From Cronobacter dublinensis subsp. dublinensis LMG 23823 (GTDB taxonomy: Bacteria > Pseudomonadota > Gammaproteobacteria > Enterobacterales > Enterobacteriaceae), in NCBI RefSeq assembly GCF_001277235.1, contig NZ_CP012266.1, positions 2,728,001 to 2,792,000 on the forward strand: a stretch of DNA of 64,000 nucleotides. The letters run 5' to 3'. The position numbers and the translations under genes are program-made. The notes beneath the pieces were generated by a model that saw nothing but the letters and a program-made list of their open reading frames with translations, did not search any database and had not been told where the DNA came from. Positions 17,421-25,446 of this stretch are shown one piece after another (the first letter of the stretch is position 1; each line of letters opens with the position of its first letter).

Positions 17421-18842
17421 ATGGGTCAGAAGCTGGCGAAACCGGGCGCAGGCGGGGTGTCTCCCGCCGCGCTGCTGGTGGCAGGCGCCTTCTTTATGGA
17501 GTTTCTCGACGGAACGGTGATCGCCACGGCCCTGCCGACGATGGCGCAGACCTTCGGCGTCGACGCCGTCGCGCTTAATATCGGCATCAGCGCGTATCTG
17601 CTGACGCTGGCGGTGTTGATCCCGGCCAGCGGCTGGATTGCCGACCGCTTCGGCGCGCGCCGGGTGTTTACCGTGGCGCTGGGCATTTTCACCGGCGCGT
17701 CGGTGCTGTGTGGGCTTGCGAATTCGCTGGAGACGTTTGTGCTGATGCGGGTGTTGCAGGGCGCGGGTGGCGCGCTGATGGTGCCGGTCGGGCGGCTCGC
17801 AGTGCTGCGCGTGACGCCGAAACATCAGCTTATCACAGCGATCGCGACGCTTACCTGGCCCGCGCTGGTGGCTCCGATTATCGGGCCGCCGCTCGGCGGG
17901 TTTATCACCAGCTACGCCAGCTGGCGCTGGATTTTCTTTATTAATCTGCCCGCAGGGCTGCTGGCGATGGCCCTCGCCTGGCGCATTATTCCTGATAACC
18001 ATGACGACGCCCGCCGCCCGTTCGACACGCCAGGGTTTATCGCCACGGCACTCGCGATGGTAGCGCTGGTTTGCGCGATGGAGATGCTGGCCGCGCGGGA
18101 CTCGAACGGTTTGTTAACGGGCGCGTTGTTGCTGGCGGGCGGCGGCGCGCTTATCTACGCGCTACGCCATTTTCGCCGCGCGCCGTTTCCGATGATTCGC
18201 CTCGATGCGCTGGCGGTGCCGACGTTCCGGGTGACGATGTATGGCGGTTCGCTGTTTCGCACCTCCATCAGCGCCGTGCCGTTTTTGCTGCCGCTGCTGT
18301 TTCAGGTGGGGTTCGGAATGGACGCGTTTCACTCGGGGCTGCTGGTGCTGGCGGTTTTTGCAGGGAATCTGACTATCAAGCCCGCCACCACGCCGCTTAT
18401 CCGCTGGCTCGGGTTTAAAAAACTGCTGCTGATTAACGGCCTCCTGAACGTGCTGGCGCTGCTCGCCTGCGCGTTGCTGACGCCCCAGACGCCGGTGTGG
18501 CTTATTTTGCTTATCCTCTTTCTGGGCGGCGTGTTTCGCTCCATTCAGTTTACCGGCGTCAGCACGCTGGCGTTTGCCGATGTGCCCGCCGGGGAAATGA
18601 GCTACGCCAATACGCTCTTCAGCACCGCCACCCAGCTGGCGGTCGGGCTGGGCGTGACGCTCGGCGCCATCGGCATCCGGCTGGGCGAAGTGATAAGCGA
18701 GGCTTTTTTCACGACCGCTGTTCCGGGCCTGAGCTTCCGGCTGGCGTTTGTGATGATGGCGCTGCTGAGCCTCGCAGGCATGGTGGATACGCTGCGGCTC
18801 GCCGCACACGCCGGCAGCAGCGTATCCGGCAAACAGGCATAA
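17421..18842 (+). CDS. MFS multidrug transporter (DHA2/MdtD-like)
   Basis: A 473-residue major facilitator with the drug/proton antiporter motifs of the 14-helix DHA2 group: LDGTVIATALPTMAQTF in helix 1, GWIADRFGARRVF (motif A, about residues 73-85), RVLQGAGGALMVPVGRL and GPPLGGFI (motif C). It is closest in style to E. coli MdtD (471 residues). The ATG at 17421 has AGGGAG upstream. Not present in this interval in E. coli K-12, so it is an insertion between azuC and yecR. Substrate unknown. Confidence 0.88.
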   Translation: MGQKLAKPGAGGVSPAALLVAGAFFMEFLDGTVIATALPTMAQTFGVDAVALNIGISAYLLTLAVLIPASGWIADRFGARRVFTVALGIFTGASVLCGLANSLETFVLMRVLQGAGGALMVPVGRLAVLRVTPKHQLITAIATLTWPALVAPIIGPPLGGFITSYASWRWIFFINLPAGLLAMALAWRIIPDNHDDARRPFDTPGFIATALAMVALVCAMEMLAARDSNGLLTGALLLAGGGALIYALRHFRRAPFPMIRLDALAVPTFRVTMYGGSLFRTSISAVPFLLPLLFQVGFGMDAFHSGLLVLAVFAGNLTIKPATTPLIRWLGFKKLLLINGLLNVLALLACALLTPQTPVWLILLILFLGGVFRSIQFTGVSTLAFADVPAGEMSYANTLFSTATQLAVGLGVTLGAIGIRLGEVISEAFFTTAVPGLSFRLAFVMMALLSLAGMVDTLRLAAHAGSSVSGKQA

Positions 18843-18864
18843 AAAAGCCAGCCCGCGGGCTGGC
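18841..18864 (-). terminator. Terminator of the RpiB-like gene
   Basis: GCCAGCC-CGCG-GGCTGGC followed by six T residues on the minus strand. It overlaps the MFS stop codon at 18840-18842, so it serves the gene on the other strand and possibly both. Confidence 0.88.
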
Positions 18865-18885
18865 GTATTGTCCGGCGTGATGCGA

Positions 18886-19524
18886 TTAGCCGAGGATGCT
18901 GCGTACGAACCCTTCGATCTCTTTATCCTGGCAGTTATCGAAGAAGCACTGCTGGAAACGCTCGCCGGAGACCGCGGTTTTCACCAGTTCCGGATCGATG
19001 GCGCGCAGGGTGTCGAGATAGTTATCTTTCACCACGGCGGCTTTCACCTGGTTCAGAATACCCGCGTTGCGCACCTGCGGCTCTTTACGCTCCGGCGGAT
19101 AGCCCTCGCCGTTGCGCCCGGTAAAGGCTTTCTCAAAGATGAAACGCACGTTGAGTTCCGCGCCCCAGCCGAAGCCTTTTGCGAACGGCAGCGCCAGCGC
19201 GTTGCCGTTGTTGATCTGCGCGAACAGGAAGGCGTCTGCCGGATCGATGCAGTAGCCGCACACCACGCCCGGATGAATATTCAGGGACATCAGCGCGCCC
19301 TGGCCGGTGCCGCAGCCGGTGACCACGAAATCCACCGCTCTGGAATTCAGCAGGATGCTCGCCATGATCCCGAGGTGGATGTAGGTCAGGTGATGATCGT
19401 TCTCATCGCTCATGCCCACGTTGTACACCGGGAACGCTTTCTCATCCGCCACCGCTTTCAGCTCTTTATAGATGATTGCGTTTTTGGCCGCCTGACTGTT
19501 TTCCATCATCAGTGCAATTTTCAT
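18886..19524 (-). CDS. RpiB/LacA/LacB-family sugar-phosphate isomerase
   Basis: A 212-residue protein of the ribose-5-phosphate isomerase B / galactose-6-phosphate isomerase superfamily. The core FVVTGCGTGQGALMSLN (about residues 65-81) matches the family's GxGxG substrate loop. It is longer than classic RpiB (about 150) because of a C-terminal extension after residue 150, so it is a distinct subfamily and its sugar is unknown. The ATG at 19524 follows AGGAGACAACCTA; the frame extends to 19557 without a site. It stands alone between convergent and co-directional neighbours. Confidence 0.82.
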   Translation of the reverse strand: MKIALMMENSQAAKNAIIYKELKAVADEKAFPVYNVGMSDENDHHLTYIHLGIMASILLNSRAVDFVVTGCGTGQGALMSLNIHPGVVCGYCIDPADAFLFAQINNGNALALPFAKGFGWGAELNVRFIFEKAFTGRNGEGYPPERKEPQVRNAGILNQVKAAVVKDNYLDTLRAIDPELVKTAVSGERFQQCFFDNCQDKEIEGFVRSILG

Positions 19525-19661
19525 TAGGTTGTCTCCTGAAAAGGCTATGAATAGCAAACTGTGAACTCACCATACTATCCGTCAAACGCACTTTCAAATT
19601 AAATGAAAGATTGTTTTAAAAAATAGAGTGAGGCTCACAGTTTTCTTTCACACGCCTGCGT

Positions 19662-20921
19662 TCAGAAGGTTTCCCAGTTCTCGGCACCAGACACGCTTTT
19701 CGTCGCCGCCGCGCCCGCCAGCGCAGGACGCACCAGCGGCGCGGCGGTAGCGGCCGGTGCGGCGCGCTCGCGCTGACCGCGCAGGCGGAATAGCCCCACC
19801 ACTTCGGTGAGATGCGCAGCCTGACGCTCCAGATCGTTTGAGGAGAGCACCGACTGCTGCACCAGCTGCACGTTCTGCTGCGTGACCGCGTCCATTTCTT
19901 TGACCGCCACGCCAACCTGGCTGATGCCGTCGCTCTGCTCGCCGGAAGCGCTCGCGATCTCGCCCATGATGTCGTTAACCTGACGTACCGCGACAAGGAT
20001 CTGATCCATCGCCTCGCCCGCCTTCTTCACCTGACCGGAGCCGGTCTGGATATTGGCGACCGACTCGTTAAGCAGCGTTTCTATCTCTTTCGCCGCCTGG
20101 GCGCTTCGGCTCGCGAGATTGCGCACTTCGCCCGCCACCACCGCAAACCCGCGGCCCTGCTCGCCCGCGCGCGCCGCCTCCACCGCCGCGTTGAGCGCGA
20201 GGATGTTGGTCTGAAACGCAATGCTGTTAATCACCGTGGTGATATCGACGATTTTGCTGGAGCTGCTGGAGATGCGCGACATGGTTTCCATGACCTCCTT
20301 CACGGAGGCCCCGCCTGCCTGCGCGGTGCGCGTGGCGTTGCCGGAGAGCGTGCTGGCGTGGCTCGCGTTTTCCGCGTTGAGTTTTACCGTGCTGCTGAGC
20401 TGCTCCATGCTGGAGCTGGTTTGCTCAAGCGCGGCCGCCTGCTCTTCGGAGCGCGTGGAGAGTTCGTTGTTAACGCCAGTGACCTCGCCCGCATGGCTGC
20501 GGATGCTGTCTGCGCTCGCGCGAATGGCGCTGACCGTTTTTTCCCAGTTATCCTGCATGCGCTGAATATAAGGCACCATCAGCCCGACGCAGTTGCTGCC
20601 GAGATCCTGCAGTTTCACCTCCAGATTGCCGTCAGCCAGCACATGCAAATGCTCACGAATAGTTTCCACGGGGCGAACCAGACAGAGGTAAAGATAGCGT
20701 TCCATCAGAACGGTAAGGGCGATACTGCCCACGACTGAAAGGCTTAATATCAGTTGGGTAGTATCGACCCAGCTTGCCTGTTCAGGGCTCAGTTTAAGAC
20801 TATTTTCCAGGTGATGTAGAAACCAGAGCGTCGCTCCGGACACGCCCACCCAGACGATGGTTGATAAGAGCAAGACCCATACAACCATCGCACGGATTTT
20901 TACGTTACGGATAAAGTTCAT
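19662..20921 (-). CDS. Methyl-accepting chemotaxis protein without periplasmic sensor domain
   Basis: A 419-residue chemoreceptor. Two hydrophobic segments (about 11-36 and 57-82) are separated by only about 20 residues, so there is no room for the usual ~150-residue ligand-binding domain. A HAMP-like linker (VRPVETIREHLHVLADGNL) and the full signalling domain follow, with the hairpin tip GRGFAVVAGEVRNLASRSAQ at about residues 266-285. It ends in NWETF, the CheR/CheB tethering pentapeptide of Tar and Tsr. A sigma-28 promoter lies upstream (21032-21058), so it is a class 3 flagellar gene. It may sense through its membrane part or other receptors. Confidence 0.95.
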   Translation of the reverse strand: MNFIRNVKIRAMVVWVLLLSTIVWVGVSGATLWFLHHLENSLKLSPEQASWVDTTQLILSLSVVGSIALTVLMERYLYLCLVRPVETIREHLHVLADGNLEVKLQDLGSNCVGLMVPYIQRMQDNWEKTVSAIRASADSIRSHAGEVTGVNNELSTRSEEQAAALEQTSSSMEQLSSTVKLNAENASHASTLSGNATRTAQAGGASVKEVMETMSRISSSSSKIVDITTVINSIAFQTNILALNAAVEAARAGEQGRGFAVVAGEVRNLASRSAQAAKEIETLLNESVANIQTGSGQVKKAGEAMDQILVAVRQVNDIMGEIASASGEQSDGISQVGVAVKEMDAVTQQNVQLVQQSVLSSNDLERQAAHLTEVVGLFRLRGQRERAAPAATAAPLVRPALAGAAATKSVSGAENWETF

Positions 20922-21031
20922 AGTCGATTCCCGGTGTTAAGAAGCCGTCCCTGAGCGAATCAAGACGGTATCTGTCCCGGTCCTCTCTGCATTTCTTTTT
21001 TACGTACAGATAAAGACTTACCGTATCGTAG

Positions 21032-21058
21032 TTGTCGGCCTGCGCCTGGAAAACTTCA
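21032..21058 (-). promoter_or_regulatory. Sigma-28 (FliA) promoter of the chemoreceptor gene
   Basis: On the minus strand TGAAGTTT-N11-GCCGACAA matches the FliA consensus TAAAGTTT-N11-GCCGATAA at 14 of 16 bases with exact spacing. The -10 box is at 21032-21039 and the -35 box at 21051-21058, giving a leader of about 105 bases before the gene start at 20921. Confidence 0.85.
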
Positions 21059-21214
21059 GCTTTGAAACAATAAAGTTAAGTAATTATTCAAGGTCACGTC
21101 ACGTTACTGACGGGTAAAGACGCGGGAAACGGGGTGAACCGGGGGCTTTTCAGTCGATTGGCGCGCGCGGCAACGTGGCATGATGCTATTAAGGCAAACT
21201 TTGTGAGAAAACCG

Positions 21215-21550
21215 ATGCGCAAGGTCATTTTGATTACCGCCCTGCTCGCGCTGGGCGGCTGCACCATCACCAAAACGCCGGAAATTGTCGGCGGCAGTAA
21301 AGTTACCGGCACCGTCAGGCTCGGTATCAGCGAGCAACCGCTGCAACATGCCAAAGTGGATAACTACGTGGCGCAGTCGATAGCGAATCGTCAGTGTCAG
21401 GACTGGGGCTACGCCGTGGCCGAAGCCTATGGCGCACCCGTGAAGACGTGCTCCGTGATAACCGGCACGCAATGCATGACGGAATCTATCGTGCTGGAGT
21501 ACCAGTGCCGCGGCTTTACCATCAATAACCGCGCCGTTGGCGGCTGGTAA
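21215..21550 (+). CDS. yecR: YecR-family lipoprotein
   Basis: A 111-residue lipoprotein with signal MRKVILITALLALGGC, the lipobox being LGGC (cysteine at residue 16). E. coli YecR (107 residues) belongs to the flagellar regulon; its role is unknown. Position before ftnA matches E. coli. The mature part has four further cysteines, some likely paired. The ATG at 21215 gives a standard signal peptide. A GTG at 21203, with AAGG 8 bases upstream, would add four residues and is a real alternative. A terminator follows. Confidence 0.85.
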   Translation: MRKVILITALLALGGCTITKTPEIVGGSKVTGTVRLGISEQPLQHAKVDNYVAQSIANRQCQDWGYAVAEAYGAPVKTCSVITGTQCMTESIVLEYQCRGFTINNRAVGGW

Positions 21551-21560
21551 TCACGCTTTA

Positions 21561-21596
21561 CAGCCATCGGCATCCGGCGATGGCTGAGATTTTTTA
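21561..21596 (+). terminator. Terminator of yecR
   Basis: CAGCCATCG pairs with CGATGGCTG around a short loop, followed by AGATTTTTTATTT. Confidence 0.88.
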
Positions 21597-21823
21597 TTTC
21601 CGCAAGGTTGCGCCGTCAGGCCACCGCCTGCTCCGCTATTTATTTCTTCTTCCTGCTTATTCCCTTTATTTAAACAGCAATAATAATTCTCATTTAATTA
21701 TTAAATGCGTTTAATTCCCGTTTGCATTATTAACGCCACGCCTTTTTTATTTTATCTTTTGCAAACAGTTTAATAACAAATTATAGTGCAGCGATAATTA
21801 CCCCCCCTATTGCGGAGCGAAAT

Positions 21824-22321
21824 ATGCTGAAGCCGGATATGATTGAAAAACTCAATGAGCAGATGAATCTTGAACTCTATTCTTCGCTGCTTTATCAACA
21901 GATGAGCGCCTGGTGCAGCTATCACAGCTTTGAAGGCGCCGCCGCGTTTCTGAGCCGTCACGCACAGGAAGAGATGACGCACATGCAGCGTCTGTTTAAC
22001 TACCTGACCGACACCGGCAGCTTCCCGCGAATCAACGCTGTACCGTCGCCGTTTGCCGAGTATGCGTCGCTTGATGCGTTATTCCAGGCTACCTATGAGC
22101 ATGAGCAACTGATCACCCGCCAGATTAATGCCCTGGCCCATGTAGCGATGACCACCCAGGATTATCCCACCTTTAATTTCCTGCAGTGGTATGTCGCTGA
22201 ACAGCACGAAGAAGAGAAACTGTTTAAATCCGTGCTGGATAAACTGAGCCTTGCGGGTAAAAGCGGCGAAGGTCTCTATTTTATCGATAAAGAACTGGCG
22301 ACCCTCGACACCCAGGCCTGA
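21824..22321 (+). CDS. ftnA: Non-heme ferritin FtnA
   Basis: FtnA is the main iron-storage ferritin: 24 subunits oxidise Fe(II) and store it as a mineral core. It has 165 residues, the E. coli length. The ferroxidase ligands are present: Glu17, Glu50 and His53 (AQEEMTHMQRLF), Glu94 region (YEHEQLITRQ) and the AEQHEEEKLF helix. It starts with ATG at 21824 behind GGAGCGAAAT, after a long AT-rich upstream region (21597-21823) in which I see no definite operator. Confidence 0.97.
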   Translation: MLKPDMIEKLNEQMNLELYSSLLYQQMSAWCSYHSFEGAAAFLSRHAQEEMTHMQRLFNYLTDTGSFPRINAVPSPFAEYASLDALFQATYEHEQLITRQINALAHVAMTTQDYPTFNFLQWYVAEQHEEEKLFKSVLDKLSLAGKSGEGLYFIDKELATLDTQA

Positions 22322-22328
22322 TATTTTC

Positions 22329-22363
22329 CCGGTAATGACGCCTGTCATTACCGGTCTTCCTTT
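22329..22363 (+). terminator. Terminator of ftnA
   Basis: CCGGTAATGAC-GCCT-GTCATTACCGG is a perfect 11-bp stem followed by TCTTCCTTT. The yecH gene found here in E. coli is missing; 22364-22455 has no gene. Confidence 0.85.
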
Positions 22364-22455
22364 GCGTTAATTCTTACCCCACCTTTTATTTAATCCTCCG
22401 TATTTTCTGACACGTTCACGCGTGGGAGATCCTGCGTCGGTGTTCGCATTGTTAC

Positions 22456-22473
22456 TGTAAATAATTCATTACA
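22456..22473 (+). promoter_or_regulatory. TyrR box and promoter region of tyrP
   Basis: TGTAAATAATTCATTACA fits the TyrR box TGTAAA-N6-TTTACA with one mismatch. A -35-like TTGACG lies just downstream at 22491-22496, with a poor -10 at about 22514-22519. E. coli tyrP is controlled by TyrR at boxes in this position. The second, weaker box of E. coli is not clear here. Confidence 0.65.
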
Positions 22474-22564
22474 TTTCACGTAACGTCAGTTTGACGAATT
22501 GCGCGGAATTCTTTACCCTGCGCAGCATAAATTTTCAGAGGATCGTTCCAGGACAGTACACCGC

Positions 22565-23773
22565 GTGAAGAACCGCACTCTTGGCAGTATTTTTATCGTC
22601 GCCGGCACTACGATCGGCGCAGGGATGCTGGCGATGCCGCTCGCGGCGGCAGGCGTCGGCTTTGGCGTGACGGCGCTGTTGCTCTTTTTGCTGTGGGCGC
22701 TGATGTGCTATACCGCGCTGCTGCTGGTGGAGGTGTATCAGCATCAGCCCGCCTCGACGGGCCTCGGCACGCTGGCGTTGCACTATCTCGGCAAACCGGG
22801 GCAGTGGCTCGCGGGCTTTAGCATGTTGTTTTTAATGTACGCGCTGACAGCCGCCTATATCAGCGGCGCGGGCGAGCTGCTGGCCTCAAGCCTTAGCCAG
22901 TGGCTCGGGATGACTATTACGCCTGCAACCGGCGTGCTGGCCTTTACGCTCGCGGGCGGGCTGATTGTCAGCATCGGCACGCACAGCGTCGATTTGGTAA
23001 ACCGGCTGCTGTTTACGGCCAAAACGATTTTTCTGGTGGTGATGCTGGGGCTGATGATGCCGCATATTCGTCAGGCAAATCTGTTGACGCTGCCGGTCGA
23101 ACAGGGGCTCGCGCTCTCCGCCCTGCCGGTGATTTTTACCTCGTTCGGCTTTCACGGCAGCGTGCCGAGTATCGTCAGCTATATGAAAGGCGATGTGCGC
23201 AAACTGCGGCTGATATTTATCACCGGCAGCGCTATCCCGCTGGTGGCGTATCTGTTCTGGCAGCTCGCCACGCTCGGGGCCATCCCCTCGACGACGTTTA
23301 TGGGCCTGCTGGCCACACACGCCGGACTAAACGGGCTGTTGCAGGCCGTGCGCGATGTTGTCGCCTCGCCGCATGTGGAGCTGGCCGTGCATCTGTTTGC
23401 CGATCTCGCGCTCGCGACCTCGTTCCTCGGCGTATCGCTCGGACTGTTTGATTACCTTGCGGATATGCTTAAGCGTCGGCGCACCGTGGCGGGCCGCGCC
23501 CAGAGCGGGCTAATGACCTTCGTGCCGCCGCTGGCCTTTGCGCTTTTCTACCCGCAAGGGTTTGTGATGGCGCTCGGCTACGCAGGCGTGGCGCTGGCTG
23601 TGCTGGCGCTGCTGCTGCCGGCGATGCTCGCCTGGCAGAGCCGCAAACGCCACCCGGCAACCTGGCAGGTCGCGGGCGGGAAAGCGATGCTGGCGGTGGT
23701 TTTCGTCTGCGGCGTCGGCATCGTGGTCATTCAGTTTCTGATTAGCGCAGGCGTATTACGCGAAGTGGGGTAA
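22565..23773 (+). CDS. tyrP: Tyrosine-specific permease TyrP
   Basis: TyrP imports tyrosine with protons. The 402-residue inner-membrane protein has about 11 helices and near-identical blocks to E. coli TyrP (VAGTTIGAGMLAMPLAAAGV; FTSFGFHGSVPSIVSYM; ASPHVELAVHLFADLALATS). The start is GTG at 22565 (MKNRTLGS, as in E. coli); AGGA lies 11 bases upstream. The open frame continues back to 22499 but is not conserved. TyrR-box upstream, terminator downstream. Confidence 0.96.
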   Translation: MKNRTLGSIFIVAGTTIGAGMLAMPLAAAGVGFGVTALLLFLLWALMCYTALLLVEVYQHQPASTGLGTLALHYLGKPGQWLAGFSMLFLMYALTAAYISGAGELLASSLSQWLGMTITPATGVLAFTLAGGLIVSIGTHSVDLVNRLLFTAKTIFLVVMLGLMMPHIRQANLLTLPVEQGLALSALPVIFTSFGFHGSVPSIVSYMKGDVRKLRLIFITGSAIPLVAYLFWQLATLGAIPSTTFMGLLATHAGLNGLLQAVRDVVASPHVELAVHLFADLALATSFLGVSLGLFDYLADMLKRRRTVAGRAQSGLMTFVPPLAFALFYPQGFVMALGYAGVALAVLALLLPAMLAWQSRKRHPATWQVAGGKAMLAVVFVCGVGIVVIQFLISAGVLREVG

Positions 23774-23781
23774 CCACAAAT

Positions 23782-23806
23782 AAGCCCCGTCTGACGGGGC
23801 TTTTTT
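23782..23806 (+). terminator. Terminator of tyrP
   Basis: AAGCCCCGT-CTG-ACGGGGCTT with six T residues, 9 bases after the stop codon. It also precedes the convergent GNAT gene's stop. Confidence 0.93.
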
Positions 23807-23810
23807 AGGG

Positions 23811-24230
23811 TTATTCGTGACTCAGCGCCTTACTGAAATAAAAGCGCGAATGGCCCGCCAGATAATCCGGCGCCACACCGTAAACGTCATAACCCTGCTT
23901 GCGGTAAAAATCAGGGGCCTGAAAACTGAAGGTGTCGACAAATATCCGCTTGCAGCCGCGCTTACGCCCTTCTTCTTCAGCCATCGCCATCAGCGTCGCG
24001 CCGGTGCCCTGCCCGCGCAGCGATTCGTCAACCCAGAGAAACTCGATATGCATGCAACCCCAGTGGCTGCGCCCGGTCAGGCCCGCCGTCAGGTTCCCCT
24101 GCGCGTCATTGACGCTGATAATCAGCTCCTGCAGGTCTGGCGTCATGTGCATCGCGTTATAGAGGCCAAGCTGTTTTCTGATGCGCGCCTTGAGTTCATC
24201 ATCGGGGGTGTCGGTAAGCCGGTATTCCAT
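23811..24230 (-). CDS. GNAT-family N-acetyltransferase
   Basis: A 139-residue GCN5-related acetyltransferase. The acetyl-CoA pyrophosphate loop is LRGQGTGATLMAMAEEEG (about residues 72-89), preceded by the β4 strand IEFLWVDES and followed by DTFSFQAPDFYRKQGYDV. Substrate unknown. The ATG at 24230 has AAGGAGACGACG upstream; the frame remains open to 24416 but the extension runs through a terminator hairpin. E. coli has yecA at this place instead. A structured transcript ending in a terminator lies directly upstream on the same strand (24346-24540), so attenuation is possible. Confidence 0.88.
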   Translation of the reverse strand: MEYRLTDTPDDELKARIRKQLGLYNAMHMTPDLQELIISVNDAQGNLTAGLTGRSHWGCMHIEFLWVDESLRGQGTGATLMAMAEEEGRKRGCKRIFVDTFSFQAPDFYRKQGYDVYGVAPDYLAGHSRFYFSKALSHE

Positions 24231-24345
24231 CGTCGTCTCCTTGTTATCACAAAGAAACCATAAGCGTTTATGTTCAATCCGGTAACCCCTGAAAACCGGC
24301 AGGGTTCTTAGCTGGCAAGGTTTGTCGTGTTCGAGCCACGGGTCG

Positions 24346-24540
24346 AAAAAAAAGCCAGTCCTCATGGACTGGCCCAGTATGTGATAGTTTGCGCCGTCCT
24401 GGCCCTTGTTCCGCAATGTACGATTCTCCCCCGAAGTCGTCTGCGACAGAATGGCTCAACCCTGGGGCCTGTCAGCTGACCGGAAAACTCATTGCAGTGA
24501 GTGGATAGCACCATGATGGGGTGCACTTAAAAAGTAGCAG
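24346..24540 (-). ncRNA. Candidate structured RNA ending in a strong terminator
   Basis: In an 828-base gene-poor stretch (24231-25058) the minus strand has an orphan terminator: GCCAGTCC-TCAT-GGACTGGC plus eight T residues (24346-24373). Upstream of it on that strand a series of small stems can be drawn: GTGCACCCC/GGTGC (about 24515-24535), ACTCACTGCAATGAGT, GGTCAGCTGACAGG, GGCCCCAGGGTTGAGCC and GTCG-CAGA-CGAC. No credible reading frame covers it. It may be a small RNA or a leader that attenuates the GNAT gene 116 bases downstream. I do not recognise it as a known riboswitch class. The 5' end is a guess. The flanking 24541-24885 holds nothing I recognise. Confidence 0.5.
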
Positions 24541-24885
24541 CAGATCGGAAAAACGAATACATGATATATAGCTGTGCGCGAATTTATTATCGCAATGTGA
24601 CTATGATCAAATCGTGCATCGTACGCCGCTCGTATTTTCATGCCGTGTCAGTAAAGCGGACCGGACGCTGGCCTGGCGTGGATAGAAAAACCCCCTTTGC
24701 CTGCCCGCAGGTCTTACGCCTGCGCGCCGTAATCAGATAATTCGTGTAATGAGTCACCCAGCGCGGTGGCACCCCCCTAAATGGATGCGGAGTGAGGCAG
24801 CGCCAGATAACCTTATGGCCGTCCAGGCATGTAAGCGGTTGAAATAAATATTGCTAAACAAAAATTTATATGACTTAATAAGGTC

Positions 24886-25058
24886 CTCGGTTTGGAATAC
24901 AGACCTTATGAACGCAGTTTTAGTAAAGCAGTCCTCAGTTCAAGTGCTATCAATAGATATCCTTCCTCATGAGCCTTCTCCTAAGTGCCAAATAAGTTTC
25001 TCTCTAATGACAGGCCATCATCGCCGCGTTTAGTGGCTCAAATATTAAGGAAGTATCT
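24886..25058 (+). promoter_or_regulatory. Long cold-shock 5' leader (cspA thermosensor type)
   Basis: The 170 bases before the cold-shock gene resemble the E. coli cspA leader: the 5' part reads GGTTTGGAATACAGACC against GGTTTGACGTACAGACC of cspA (cold box region, 24889-24905), and the 3' part has the AAATATTAAGGAAGTATCT ribosome site. In cspA this leader refolds in the cold to expose the start. The transcription start is probably near 24886, with AT-rich promoter sequence at 24850-24880. Confidence 0.78.
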
Positions 25059-25271
25059 ATGTCTAACAAAATGACTGGTTTAGTAAAATGGTTTAACGCT
25101 GATAAAGGTTTTGGTTTTATCACCCCGAATGACGGCAGCAAAGATGTGTTTGTACACTTCTCTGCTATCCAGAGCGACAATTTCAAAACGCTTGATGAAG
25201 GCCAGCAGGTCTCCTTCACCATTGAAAATGGCGCTAAAGGCCCGGCAGCAGGCAATGTGACGCCGCTGTAA
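25059..25271 (+). CDS. CspA-family cold-shock protein
   Basis: A 70-residue RNA-binding cold-shock domain protein with both RNP motifs: KGFGFITP (about residues 16-24) and DVFVHFSAI (about 30-38). The sequence is between E. coli CspA, CspB and CspG, so I do not give a symbol. With its cspA-like leader it is likely cold-induced and acts as an RNA chaperone. It is an added copy here compared with E. coli gene order. A bidirectional terminator follows. Confidence 0.95.
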   Translation: MSNKMTGLVKWFNADKGFGFITPNDGSKDVFVHFSAIQSDNFKTLDEGQQVSFTIENGAKGPAAGNVTPL

Positions 25272-25344
25272 GCCGCAATAAGCATCGGTATGCCTGCGAC
25301 CGCGACGAAGGTTATTTCCTGAGCCATCAGGTTATACTGATAAA

Positions 25345-25370
25345 AAAACCCGCCTTGTGCGGGTTTTTTA
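25345..25370. terminator. Bidirectional terminator after the cold-shock gene
   Basis: AACCCGC-CTTGT-GCGGGTT flanked by A and T runs on both sides; it would serve the cold-shock gene and the convergent lipoprotein gene. Confidence 0.9.
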
Positions 25371-25446
25371 TTATCTTAATTGAGTACATCCCTTCATTTA
25401 ACCTCCACGCCTCAAATGCCCTGTCAGCCCGCAAGCATATTAACGT

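Noticed and set aside
24231..24459. N-terminal extension of the GNAT gene and a 61-codon frame at 24274-24459
   Set aside because: Both cross a clear terminator hairpin, have no family features and no suitable ribosome site.
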